DNA from: Ruminococcus flavefaciens ATCC 19208 | GTDB lineage: Bacteria > Bacillota > Clostridia > Oscillospirales > Ruminococcaceae | Reading direction: 5' to 3' | NCBI RefSeq assembly: GCF_000518765.1 | Contig: NZ_JAEF01000007.1 | Coordinates: 219,616-283,615 of the forward strand | DNA: 64,000 bases | Part shown: piece after piece, positions 40,914-49,473 of the stretch | Position numbering within the stretch: position 1 is the first letter of the stretch | Layout of the letters: the number at the start of each line of letters is the position of its first letter | The notes under the pieces: generated by a model | Told to the model about the DNA's origin: nothing | What the model saw: only the letters and a program-made list of their open reading frames with translations | Database searches by the model: none | Position numbers and translations under genes: made by a program

Positions 40914-43223
40914 ATGCTTTGGTCAATAATCATACCGCCAATTATGTTCTTTATTTCACTGTCAATAATGAATATTTGTGATAAAAAATTCAGTGACAAA
41001 AAGAAAAAAGACGCCTCAAAACATACAATGAAAGATCTCGCTGTCGCTCTCGGCATTCTTATTTGTTCTATGGTACTGGTAAGTGCTATAACATCAATTG
41101 CCATGATAGACGGGAAAAACGACATATCCCTTCTTGGGGCTGCCCTTACAAGTGCTGCCGTTTTCGGTGCTGTACTTGCAAAGCGCTATGAAGCTCCGCG
41201 AATAGGCACATTCCTGAAAAAGAGCGCAGTATGTGCTGTAGCTATACTTGCTGCGGAAGTCCTCATATTCAACGGAAAAAGCTTCACCTCCGATAAGACA
41301 GACAAGGAAATATCCTTTTACGATATCACACTGGGAGCAAATACGGCTCTTTCCGAAAACAGCGATATATCCGTCACAGGCGACACAGACCTGAGAATGA
41401 GCAATATTCCCGAAGATGCAAGGATACTGCTCGTAAGTCTTGACGCTGAGGGCGGCTCGTCAACACCCTTTGATGTAAAGCTCAGTATGTCAGATAAGAA
41501 TTTCTCCACTCAGGACATTGTCGTTCAGCACAAACGCACCTGCGGCAGAAATACAGAGCTTTCACTCTATTTTGAACCATACGAACAGCTCAATACTCTC
41601 ACGCTTTCTTTAACAGGAATAACAACTCCTGTAAAGATACATCAGATACGAGCTCTAAGGGCTGTCCCCTATTCATTCTCAGATCTGAGGTTCGTTCTTC
41701 TCTATATTATAGTAATAGGCTGTCTTGCAATAAAGACATTCGGATTTTACGCTGTTGACTACGACAGAAAGAAACGTTCCCACATTATTGCTGTTGCAGC
41801 TGTTATAGTATTATGTACACTTTCGGGACTTTGCCTCCGTCAGCCAAATCAGGAAAGCAGACCGTATACAGGCACGGAAAAATATACAGACGACCCCTTT
41901 GCTTTGACTCTTGATGCCTTTGAAAAGGATCAGGTCTACCTTGACCTTGATGTTGATCCCGAACTTGAAAATATCGAAAACGTATACGATTCAGGTCTGC
42001 GCGGCAGCTCTCAGGCTTTCTCCTACTGGGATCTTGCATACTACAACGGCAAATACTACAGCTATTTCGGCGTAGCTCCCGTGCTCACATTCTACTATCC
42101 TTATTATAAATTAACAGGAAAGCTGCCCACACTTGCAATGGCGAACAATTTCTACACAGTGATAGGCATTCTCTTCATGTGCCTTACTGTACTCGCCGCT
42201 GTAAAGCTGCTTGACCTGAAACCAAAGCTCCTGCTCCTGCTGCTGATGCTGCCTACTGCAACAGCCACAATGGGCTTCTGGACTCTCGGAAATGAGATAG
42301 ACCGCTATACTCTGCCGACTGTATCGGGACTTTGCTTCCTGATGATAAGCCTTTTCACAGGCATGACAGCCTGCACCACGGCAAAGAAGAAGCTGAAACC
42401 GGTACTGCTCCTCATAAGCGGTACAGCTCTTGCACTTTCAGTTGCTTCACGTCCTACAGTTGCACTTTGCGGTGCAGTTCTTGGGCCATTCTTCATCGGC
42501 ATACTCCTCGACAAGAAGGAAAAGCTCAACTACCGTCTCGGACTTGCAGCAAGCTTTGTAGCTCCGCTTATTGCAGGTGCGGCACTGATAATGAAGTACA
42601 ACGCTGCAAGATTTGGCTCACCATTTGATTTTGGTGCCGCATATCAGCTCACAGTAAGTGATATCCACGCAAATACTCTCAGGCTTTCAAATCTGCCGTC
42701 GGCTATATATCACTATTTCTTACAGATGCCGAAATCAAAGCCTGCATTCCCCTTCTTTGAAACAGGCTTCAACGGACTTGAAAACTACGGCTCATATGTA
42801 TACACGGTAATAGGCTTCGGAGCACTTACACTCCCTGTTATCCTCTTCGGTACACTTCTCCAGCCTCAGGCTTTCGGTCCGAAAACAAAGGAGATAAACG
42901 ACCGCTACAGAAGATGGTTCTTGGCTATATGCCTTGCAATGTCAGTATTCCTTGCATGGGCTGACTTCTGTCTCGGCGGATTTATCACACACTATATATT
43001 TGACATCATGCCCCTTATGACATTTGCAGCCATGATCGGCATATTCCGCGGCTGTTCAAAGCCCTCCGCTCACAAGAGCAGATACGTTCTTTCGGGAGTT
43101 TCAATGGCACTGACAGTGGTATTCATCTTCGGTCAGCTCTTCAACTGGGGAGAAGGCACTATTATGAAACGCTTCCCAAGCCTTATAGATACTCTTGAAG
43201 ATGCAGTTATATTCTGGAAGTAA
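40914..43223 (+). CDS. Polytopic membrane protein, possible glycosyltransferase-like
   Basis: The 769-aa protein has about 12 membrane segments. Four N-terminal helices (residues 1-115) precede a soluble extracytoplasmic beta-rich domain (about 120-245), then a large hydrophobic part with loops such as SYWDLAYYNGKYYSYFGVAP and GNEIDRYTLPTVSGL. The loop layout resembles GT-C glycosyltransferases or O-antigen-type membrane enzymes, though the acidic motif of that family is not clear. A strong AAGGAG precedes the ATG and a terminator follows, so it is monocistronic. It interrupts the two copies of the TtcA/kinase duplication. Confidence 0.7.
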   Translation: MLWSIIIPPIMFFISLSIMNICDKKFSDKKKKDASKHTMKDLAVALGILICSMVLVSAITSIAMIDGKNDISLLGAALTSAAVFGAVLAKRYEAPRIGTFLKKSAVCAVAILAAEVLIFNGKSFTSDKTDKEISFYDITLGANTALSENSDISVTGDTDLRMSNIPEDARILLVSLDAEGGSSTPFDVKLSMSDKNFSTQDIVVQHKRTCGRNTELSLYFEPYEQLNTLTLSLTGITTPVKIHQIRALRAVPYSFSDLRFVLLYIIVIGCLAIKTFGFYAVDYDRKKRSHIIAVAAVIVLCTLSGLCLRQPNQESRPYTGTEKYTDDPFALTLDAFEKDQVYLDLDVDPELENIENVYDSGLRGSSQAFSYWDLAYYNGKYYSYFGVAPVLTFYYPYYKLTGKLPTLAMANNFYTVIGILFMCLTVLAAVKLLDLKPKLLLLLLMLPTATATMGFWTLGNEIDRYTLPTVSGLCFLMISLFTGMTACTTAKKKLKPVLLLISGTALALSVASRPTVALCGAVLGPFFIGILLDKKEKLNYRLGLAASFVAPLIAGAALIMKYNAARFGSPFDFGAAYQLTVSDIHANTLRLSNLPSAIYHYFLQMPKSKPAFPFFETGFNGLENYGSYVYTVIGFGALTLPVILFGTLLQPQAFGPKTKEINDRYRRWFLAICLAMSVFLAWADFCLGGFITHYIFDIMPLMTFAAMIGIFRGCSKPSAHKSRYVLSGVSMALTVVFIFGQLFNWGEGTIMKRFPSLIDTLEDAVIFWK

Positions 43224-43225
43224 GC

Positions 43226-43257
43226 AAAAAGGACTGAGAAAATCTCAGTCCTTTTTT
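43226..43257 (+). terminator. Terminator of the membrane protein gene
   Basis: Stem GGACTGAGA / TCTCAGTCC flanked by A and T tracts, directly after the stop. Confidence 0.85.
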
Positions 43258-43408
43258 CAATATCCGTGATACTTCACAAAACTCAGTCTGTACTTTTGTT
43301 AAAAACACTGAATTCAAAAATTTATTTTCCGATATTCAACGTTTTTGCATTGAATTCCGCCATTTTTCAGCCCATTTACAAAAGAGCAACATAAATGAAT
43401 ATTCAAAT

Positions 43409-44542
43409 TCATTCCTTCACATCATCATACTTATCAAGGAAACGGTGAACACCTGCGTTGTCCTTATAGGCGATGACCGTATTCACGTTGACATTTTCAA
43501 CGCTTCGGAAGATATTCTTTTCAACCTGCGGATTGACCTTTTTAAGCTCCGCAATGAGATTTTTTATCTCCAGTCGCTTTGAGACCGAGCGGCTGTCGGG
43601 AGCACAGGTAGTGCAGGTATCAGTGAATTTGCAGGCACACTGTATGAAATGCAGATCGTTGTAGTCGCGCCAGTGCTTTATCTCGGCTTCTCTCACAAGA
43701 TAAAGGGGACGGATAAGCTCCATGCCCTCGAAGTTGGTACTGTGGAGCTTCGGCATCATAGTCTGAACCTGTCCGCCATAAAGCATACCCATGAGGATAG
43801 TCTCGATAACGTCGTCAAAATGATGTCCGAGGGCAATTTTATTGCAGCCTAAAGCCTTTGCGTGGCTGTAGAGATAGCCGCGGCGCATACGCGCACATAT
43901 GTAGCAGGGGTTCTTCTCAATATTGTACACAGAATCGAATATATCCGACTCAAATATATGCACGGGAATGGACATAGAACGTGCATTTTCCTCTATAACA
44001 CGGCGATTCTCGGGACTGTAGCCCGGGTCCATAACAAGGAATACCAGCTCAAAGGGGAACTTATCGTGGCGTTTCAGCTCCTGAAAGAGCTTAGCCATGA
44101 GCATTGAGTCCTTGCCGCCCGAAATACAGACTGCTATCTTGTCGTTAGGCTTTACGAGCTCGTATTCGTTTATAGCCTTTGTAAACTTGCACCATATAGA
44201 CTTCTTGAACTTCTTCCTGATACTAAGCTCCACAGCCTCTGTAACTTCCCTGTTCTCCATTTTAACGCGAAGCCAATCAACATAGCCGCCATCTAAATTA
44301 TATGCATCAAAGCCTTTTTCGCACAGCTTATCCGCGATATCTCTGCTTATTATACCGCTGCGGCAGCATATTATCAGCTTCTTATCCGGCGGCAGTTCCA
44401 CAGAAAGTACCTCATCCTGCGGAATATTCACAGCTCCGTCCATATGACCGTACTCAAAAGCGGAGCTGTCACGTATATCTATTATTGTATATTCCGAATT
44501 ATCGAGCTTTTCAAGCTCTGCGGCAGTAATGCCATTATTCAT
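43409..44542 (-). CDS. Rhodanese-TtcA-like fusion, putative tRNA thiolation enzyme
   Basis: Residues 1-95 form a rhodanese domain with the persulfide-type Cys loop (IICCRSGIISRDIA) and VDWLRVKM end. From about residue 110 comes a PP-loop ATPase of the TtcA group: SGGKDSMLM (ATP pyrophosphate binding), CxxC in PCYICARMRRGYLY, GHHFDDVIETILM and a late CKFTDTCTTCAPDSRS cluster. TtcA thiolates cytidine 32 of tRNA with an iron-sulfur cofactor; a fused rhodanese could supply sulfur. The RNA target is not shown. The gene directly follows the histidine kinase (9 bp gap), so they share a transcript. A damaged copy is at 38610. Confidence 0.87.
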   Translation of the reverse strand: MNNGITAAELEKLDNSEYTIIDIRDSSAFEYGHMDGAVNIPQDEVLSVELPPDKKLIICCRSGIISRDIADKLCEKGFDAYNLDGGYVDWLRVKMENREVTEAVELSIRKKFKKSIWCKFTKAINEYELVKPNDKIAVCISGGKDSMLMAKLFQELKRHDKFPFELVFLVMDPGYSPENRRVIEENARSMSIPVHIFESDIFDSVYNIEKNPCYICARMRRGYLYSHAKALGCNKIALGHHFDDVIETILMGMLYGGQVQTMMPKLHSTNFEGMELIRPLYLVREAEIKHWRDYNDLHFIQCACKFTDTCTTCAPDSRSVSKRLEIKNLIAELKKVNPQVEKNIFRSVENVNVNTVIAYKDNAGVHRFLDKYDDVKE

Positions 44543-44551
44543 TGAAACACC

Positions 44552-46234
44552 TCATTGTTTTTTCTCTATGGGCAGCTCTACTGTGAAAACAGTGCCCTTT
44601 CCTGCCTCGCTGTCAACTCTTACAGTACCGTTATGGTACATAACGCCGTGCTTAACGATAGAAAGTCCGAGACCTGTACCCTTTATTTTCCGCGAGCGGC
44701 TCTTGTCAACACGGTAAAAACGCTCGAAAATACGTCCTATATGCTGCTGCGGTATTCCCATACCCGTATCGCTTACAGTAATTATAGCCCTCTGCGGTAT
44801 ATGGGATATCTTAACGCTCAGACTTCCGCCGCTGACATTGTACTTTATTGCATTATCGCAGAGATTGTACAGTATCTCGCCAAGTATGGTGCGGCTTCCG
44901 ATAAGTGATACCTTTTCGCCTGTAAGCTCCGTATTCACGCCCTTTTCCTCAGCACTTAGCTTCAGTCTTCCGAGCACTTCCTCAGCAAGGCTGTACAGCT
45001 CAACACTTTCATTCTCACGTGGAGCAGAGTCCTCATCAAGCTTTGAAAGGGAAACGATATCGTTTATAAGGTTTATGAGTCTTTCGGCTTCGCTGCGGAT
45101 ATTTCCGCCAAACTGCGCAACGTCCTCCTGCTTGACCATGCCGTTTGCAAGCATATCGGAAATGCCGTATATAGTCGTAAGAGGAGTTTTCAGCTCATGG
45201 GACACATTTGACGTAAACTCGCGGCGCATAGTCTCAAGCTCCTGCTTCTCCGTAACGTCCATGATAAATACCACAAGTCCGCAGACCATGTCTATACTGT
45301 TTGCAGGACTGGCAATGACCTCGCGCTGACCGCCGCCTGTACGCAGGATACACTCCGAACGCCTGCCGCCGAGAGCGTTCATAAGGCATATTCTGAATAC
45401 CTCGGAATTATTGAGAGCATAGATGCTCTGCCCTTCCGTAAATGTACCTGCTCCGAGAAGCTTCTTTGCACTGGTATTGCAGGTAAGCACATTCAGCTTA
45501 GGGTCTGTGATTATAAGTCCCTCGTCCATAGACTCTGTCATAAGTCCGAACTGCTCACGGCTGCTCTGTATCTCGTCCATCTGACGGCTTACCTTGTTAT
45601 TCTGGCTGCGGAGCTTTTCCAGAAGCGGAGCAAGCTCCTTATAGCTGTTTTTCGTGTCAGGGTGAGCAAGGTCGATATTATTAATAGGTCTTACGATATT
45701 TCTTGATACCCTTGTTGCCGCAAGTACCGAGAAAACGACAACTACCGCAAGTATGAGCAGCATAGGCTTCAATACATCAAGAAGCTGGGCTTCAAGAGAT
45801 ATATGTACACTTGAAACTCTTATTACGGAGTAGTCATTGAGCCTTACAGCGTAATTTATAGTCTTTTGCATTATAGTCTTTGAATAGCGTGACGAGCTGC
45901 CCTCGCCCTTTTCAAAGGCTTCGGATATCTCTTTTCTGTCGGAATGGTTTTCAAGAGCTTCGGGAGCTTCTTCCGTATCGAAAACCACCTGTCCGCGCCT
46001 ATCTATCCATGTAACGCGGATATCATCGCCGAAATCTGTGCTTTCGAGGAAAAATTCTCCAAGCCTTTCAACGGCAGAGGATATTATATGAGCTTGTGTT
46101 TTCACTTCTTTTTCCGCCGTCTCTACCGACTTGTCATACATGAACGCCGTAACAAGCACTATAGCCGCTATTACCGATACAGCACAGATAGTTATGATAC
46201 TGACAAATATTTTCTTAGTCAATAATATCGTCAC
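44552..46234 (-). CDS. PhoR-type sensor histidine kinase
   Basis: The 560-aa membrane kinase has an N-terminal helix (about residues 8-32), an extracytoplasmic sensor (about 35-155), a second helix (near 160-180), a HAMP/PAS-like region (SREQFGLMTESMDEGLIITD), HisKA with the phosphorylated His in FTSNVSHELKTPLTTIYG, and HATPase boxes (NAIKYN, DTGMGIP, GTGLGLSIVKHGV). It probably phosphorylates the PhoB-like regulator encoded upstream. The start is GTG 46234, overlapping the regulator by 20 bp, with AAGG upstream. Its C-terminal quarter is duplicated at 39720-40121. Confidence 0.92.
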   Translation of the reverse strand: MTILLTKKIFVSIITICAVSVIAAIVLVTAFMYDKSVETAEKEVKTQAHIISSAVERLGEFFLESTDFGDDIRVTWIDRRGQVVFDTEEAPEALENHSDRKEISEAFEKGEGSSSRYSKTIMQKTINYAVRLNDYSVIRVSSVHISLEAQLLDVLKPMLLILAVVVVFSVLAATRVSRNIVRPINNIDLAHPDTKNSYKELAPLLEKLRSQNNKVSRQMDEIQSSREQFGLMTESMDEGLIITDPKLNVLTCNTSAKKLLGAGTFTEGQSIYALNNSEVFRICLMNALGGRRSECILRTGGGQREVIASPANSIDMVCGLVVFIMDVTEKQELETMRREFTSNVSHELKTPLTTIYGISDMLANGMVKQEDVAQFGGNIRSEAERLINLINDIVSLSKLDEDSAPRENESVELYSLAEEVLGRLKLSAEEKGVNTELTGEKVSLIGSRTILGEILYNLCDNAIKYNVSGGSLSVKISHIPQRAIITVSDTGMGIPQQHIGRIFERFYRVDKSRSRKIKGTGLGLSIVKHGVMYHNGTVRVDSEAGKGTVFTVELPIEKKQ

Positions 46235-46892
46235 CTGCCTTATATCCGACTCCGCGTATAGTCTGTATAAAATCGCCGCAGTCCCCCAGCTTCTGACGCA
46301 GCGTCCTTATATGAACATCAACTGTACGGCTTTCACCTGCAAAATCATAGCCCCATATCTCTTTCAGCAGGTCATCGCGGGAAAATACCTCTCCCCTGTG
46401 CTTCATAAGCATGATAAGCAGATCGTATTCTTTAAGGGTGAGCGTTACCTTGCTTCCGTCCGCAAACACCTCATGCTTTGATGGATATACCGTAAGCCTG
46501 CCTAATTCAAGCTTTTCAGCCAGATTATCCGTAGCACGGCGAAGAAGTGCCTTTATACGTGATATAAGCTCTAAAGTGCCGAAGGGCTTGGCGATATAAT
46601 CATCAGCACCGCTGTCAAGTCCTTCAACCTTGTCAAGCTCCGAATCCTTTGCCGTAAGCATTATAACGGGCAGCTTCTGTGTTTCGGGAGTACTGCGCAG
46701 CTTTTTCAGCACCGAAAGGCCGTCCTCTTCGGGAAGCATACGGTCAAGCAGCAGCAGGTCAGGCAGTTCCTGTGCCATAGCTTCACGCAGTTCAGAAGGC
46801 GTTTCAAAGCCTTTAGCTGTCATACCTGAGCTTTCAAGGGCATATATAACGAAATTTCTTATTCCTGCTTCATCTTCGAGCATATATATCAT
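46215..46892 (-). CDS. PhoB/OmpR-family response regulator
   Basis: The 225-aa protein has a receiver domain with acidic pocket DE in MLEDEAG, phospho-acceptor Asp in LLLLDRMLP, and Lys in GADDYIAKPFG. A winged helix-turn-helix follows (LTLKEYDLLIMLMKHRGEVF; WGYDFAGESRTVDVHIRTLR; IQTIRGVGYKAG). It binds direct repeats at promoters when phosphorylated by the adjacent kinase. ATG 46892 has AAGGAAGG upstream; the longer reading to 46946 has no site. Whether it controls the repeat array at 59102 is unknown. Confidence 0.93.
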   Translation of the reverse strand: MIYMLEDEAGIRNFVIYALESSGMTAKGFETPSELREAMAQELPDLLLLDRMLPEEDGLSVLKKLRSTPETQKLPVIMLTAKDSELDKVEGLDSGADDYIAKPFGTLELISRIKALLRRATDNLAEKLELGRLTVYPSKHEVFADGSKVTLTLKEYDLLIMLMKHRGEVFSRDDLLKEIWGYDFAGESRTVDVHIRTLRQKLGDCGDFIQTIRGVGYKAGDDIID

Positions 46893-46939
46893 AATAACGC
46901 CTTCCTTCTCATTTTTAGTATTTTCTCTTGATTTGCGGA

Positions 46940-47140
46940 CGACCATTGGTCGTACCTACAGTACATTCATGTTATTTGCAGCGGGATTTACGGGAACACG
47001 GGCGGCGGAACGCCGGCCCTACATTCTAAATTTACGGGCTGTCGCGGACACCAGCCCCTACAGCGCGCTAATGTTAATTGGAATGTATGATGTGGGAGCC
47101 CGAAGGCAGGCTCCCCTACTACTCACTACTCCCTATATTA
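46940..47140. repeat. GC-rich interspersed repeat region upstream of the two-component operon
   Basis: Within the 450-bp gap 46893-47342, short GC-rich inverted segments (GGCGGCGGAACGCCGGCCC; GGGAGCCCGAAGGCAGGCTCCC) contrast with the AT-rich flanks. They resemble, in opposite orientation, the palindromic cluster at 63690-63970. No gene is seen. Confidence 0.5.
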
Positions 47141-47236
47141 TACGTCTGTTCGGCAAAAAATTCAACCCCCTGTTAAAAACATCCGAAAATACGCAGAAAT
47201 GCGTCATAAATTTTTTGTGTATTTTTTAAAAAATAG

Positions 47237-47265
47237 TTGAATTTTTCCGCCGTTTATGTTATACT
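47237..47265 (+). promoter_or_regulatory. Promoter of the 47343 gene and probably the proBA region
   Basis: TTGAAT and TATACT with 17-bp spacing, 77 bp before the ATG. Confidence 0.65.
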
Positions 47266-47342
47266 GTAATGTGCAGACTTTTGCAAATTTATAAATTCCG
47301 CCACTTTTTCAGTTATAAAAACGGCGGAGGTAAGGAGATAGT

Positions 47343-47684
47343 ATGAATCTTACAAATATGCTCACTTGTTTAGCAAAAATATCAGACGTAAATAATCCGA
47401 TCATTTTTCCATTCCCCTTTAAATTACATATTTCACTTGCTGTAATTTCCTTAATCTTTTTCAGCTACAGATTCGCTGTACAGAAAAAGCCATATCAGCT
47501 TGTTTTCGCAGTAGCTGCGCCAATTTCACTTCTTTTATGGATCTCAAACAACAGAACTCTTTTCTATACAGTTGGCGCAATTGAACTTATACTTTTCCTG
47601 ATCGCAATTTTCACAACTATTTTCTCAAAGCCAAATGAAGCTGAAACAAGTGCATCTTCCGATAAAAAGGCTAAGGAGGACTAA
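47343..47684 (+). CDS. Small membrane protein
   Basis: The 113-aa protein has three hydrophobic segments (about residues 28-45, 50-68 and 74-92) and a charged C-terminal tail ending in DKKAKED. I recognise no family. AAGGAG precedes the ATG. The dehydrogenase gene follows 3 bp later with a shared Shine-Dalgarno inside this gene end, so the two are translated from one message. A transport or signalling accessory role is possible but not shown. Confidence 0.7.
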   Translation: MNLTNMLTCLAKISDVNNPIIFPFPFKLHISLAVISLIFFSYRFAVQKKPYQLVFAVAAPISLLLWISNNRTLFYTVGAIELILFLIAIFTTIFSKPNEAETSASSDKKAKED

Positions 47685-47687
47685 GCT

Positions 47688-48638
47688 GTGAAAATTGCAG
47701 TCCTTGACTGGTATACCGTCAACATCAGCGGTGATATCCCCACTTCTCAGCTTGAAGAGCTGGGCGATGTAAGGATAATCCCCCTTACTCCCCCCGAGGA
47801 AACAGCTGCCAATATCGGAGATGCAGACATCGTTCTCTGCAATAAGGTGCTCATCACAAAGGAAGTTATGGACGCCTGCCCGAATATCAAGTATATCGGA
47901 CTTTTTGCCACAGGCTTCAACAATGTTGATATAGACTATGCCGCAGAAAAAGGCATCGTTGTCTGCAATGCAGGTCAGTATTCCACTGACGCTGTTGCAC
48001 AGCAGACCTTCGCCTACATACTCGACCGCTTCAGCCGCATAAGAGACTACGATATTGCTGTAAAGAACGGCGAGTGGGAGCGTTCTCCCGCATTCTCTTA
48101 CTTCCCCGTACCTACTGCCGAGCTTGCAGGAAAGACTCTTTCCATTGTGGGCTTCGGTTCTATAGGACGCAGGGTTGCTGAGATAGGCTCTGCCTTCGGC
48201 ATGAATATAGTCGTAAGCACAAGGACTCAGCCAAAGGACTGCCCATATGAGGTCACAGACCTGTTCACAGCCGCAGAAAAGGCTGATGTACTCACCTTCC
48301 ACTGTCCTCTCACAGACAAAACAGCAGGCATCATCAACAGCGAGCTCATCTCGCATATGAAGCCGTCTGCTATGCTGATAAATACCTCACGCGGCGGCGT
48401 TGTCAATGAAGCCGACCTCGCAAAAGCACTCAATGACGGAAAGATAGCAGCTGCTTATCTCGATGTACTGGTAAAGGAGCCCATGTCTCCCGACACTCCC
48501 CTTAAAGGTGCTGAAAACTGCGTAATTACTCCGCATACAGCATGGGCACCTCTCGAAACAAGAGAACGCCTTGTGGACATCGTATGCAGCAATATAAAAG
48601 CGTGGCAGAAGGGCTGTCCGCAGAACAAAGTCAACTAA
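47688..48638 (+). CDS. D-2-hydroxyacid dehydrogenase
   Basis: The 316-aa protein has the D-isomer-specific 2-hydroxyacid dehydrogenase layout: a substrate domain with GLFATGFNNVDID, the NAD-binding loop VGFGSIGRRVAEIG, LTFHCPLTDKTAGII, the substrate Arg in NTSRGGVVNE, the Glu near LDVLVKEPM and the catalytic His in ITPHTAWAP. It reduces or oxidises a 2-keto/2-hydroxy acid such as hydroxypyruvate; the substrate is not decidable. The start is GTG 47688 with AAGGAGG upstream. It precedes proB by 14 bp. Confidence 0.92.
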   Translation: MKIAVLDWYTVNISGDIPTSQLEELGDVRIIPLTPPEETAANIGDADIVLCNKVLITKEVMDACPNIKYIGLFATGFNNVDIDYAAEKGIVVCNAGQYSTDAVAQQTFAYILDRFSRIRDYDIAVKNGEWERSPAFSYFPVPTAELAGKTLSIVGFGSIGRRVAEIGSAFGMNIVVSTRTQPKDCPYEVTDLFTAAEKADVLTFHCPLTDKTAGIINSELISHMKPSAMLINTSRGGVVNEADLAKALNDGKIAAAYLDVLVKEPMSPDTPLKGAENCVITPHTAWAPLETRERLVDIVCSNIKAWQKGCPQNKVN

Positions 48639-48652
48639 AGGAAGCTGATCCT

Positions 48653-49444
48653 ATGAGAAATATATCAGAAAAAAAGCGTATCGTCATAAAGCTTGGTACT
48701 TCCACCCTTGCCCACAAGACAGGCAAGCTGAATATCCGCAGAATGACAAATCTTGTGCGCGTTATTTCCGACCTTCACAACTCGGGCCGTGAAATAATCA
48801 TGGTATCTTCGGGAGCTGTAGGTCTGGGCGCAGGAAAGCTGGGTCTCCCCGAAAAGCCAAAGGATACCAAGACAAAACAGGCTGTAGCCGCTATCGGACA
48901 GTGCGAGCTCATGCATGTATACGATGATATGTTCGCTAAATACAGCGTAACAGTGGCACAGATACTGCTCACAAAGGCAATTATAAATAACCCCAATCAC
49001 TGCGAAAACTTCATGAATACCGTAGAGAAGCTGGTGAATATGGGCGTTATCCCTATAGTCAACGAAAACGATACTATCGCTATAGATGAGCTGGAGCTTG
49101 AAATAGGCGAGAACGATTCTCTTTCAGCTCTTGTTGCAGAGCTTTCACGCGCTGATCTGCTGCTTATACTCTCTGATATAGACGCTTTATACGACGACGA
49201 CCCACGTTCAAATCCCGACGCAAAGCCTATCCCCCTCGTCGAGAAGATAACTCCCGAGATAGAGGCTGTTGCAGGCGGTGCAGGAACAAGTCTGGGCACA
49301 GGCGGTATGTCAACAAAGATAACCGCTGCCAAAATAGCCACAAATGCGGGCATAGACATGATAATCATGAACGGAAAAGACCCCGAAAAGCTCTATGACC
49401 TCTTTGAGGACAAAGAGATAGGCACACTTTTCAAAGCACAATAA
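48653..49444 (+). CDS. proB: Glutamate 5-kinase
   Basis: The 263-aa enzyme phosphorylates glutamate in the first step of proline synthesis. It has the amino-acid-kinase fold: VIKLGTSTL, IIMVSSGAVGLG, GVIPIVNENDTI, ADLLLILSDIDALYDDDPR and GTGGMSTKITAA. It ends after the kinase domain with no PUA domain, a shorter form common in Clostridia. ATG 48653 has AAAGGAAG upstream; the longer reading from 48542 lies in the dehydrogenase gene. It forms an operon with proA, 29 bp downstream. Confidence 0.94.
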   Translation: MRNISEKKRIVIKLGTSTLAHKTGKLNIRRMTNLVRVISDLHNSGREIIMVSSGAVGLGAGKLGLPEKPKDTKTKQAVAAIGQCELMHVYDDMFAKYSVTVAQILLTKAIINNPNHCENFMNTVEKLVNMGVIPIVNENDTIAIDELELEIGENDSLSALVAELSRADLLLILSDIDALYDDDPRSNPDAKPIPLVEKITPEIEAVAGGAGTSLGTGGMSTKITAAKIATNAGIDMIIMNGKDPEKLYDLFEDKEIGTLFKAQ

Positions 49445-49473
49445 TAATAGACCACTAACAACGAGGTGTAATT

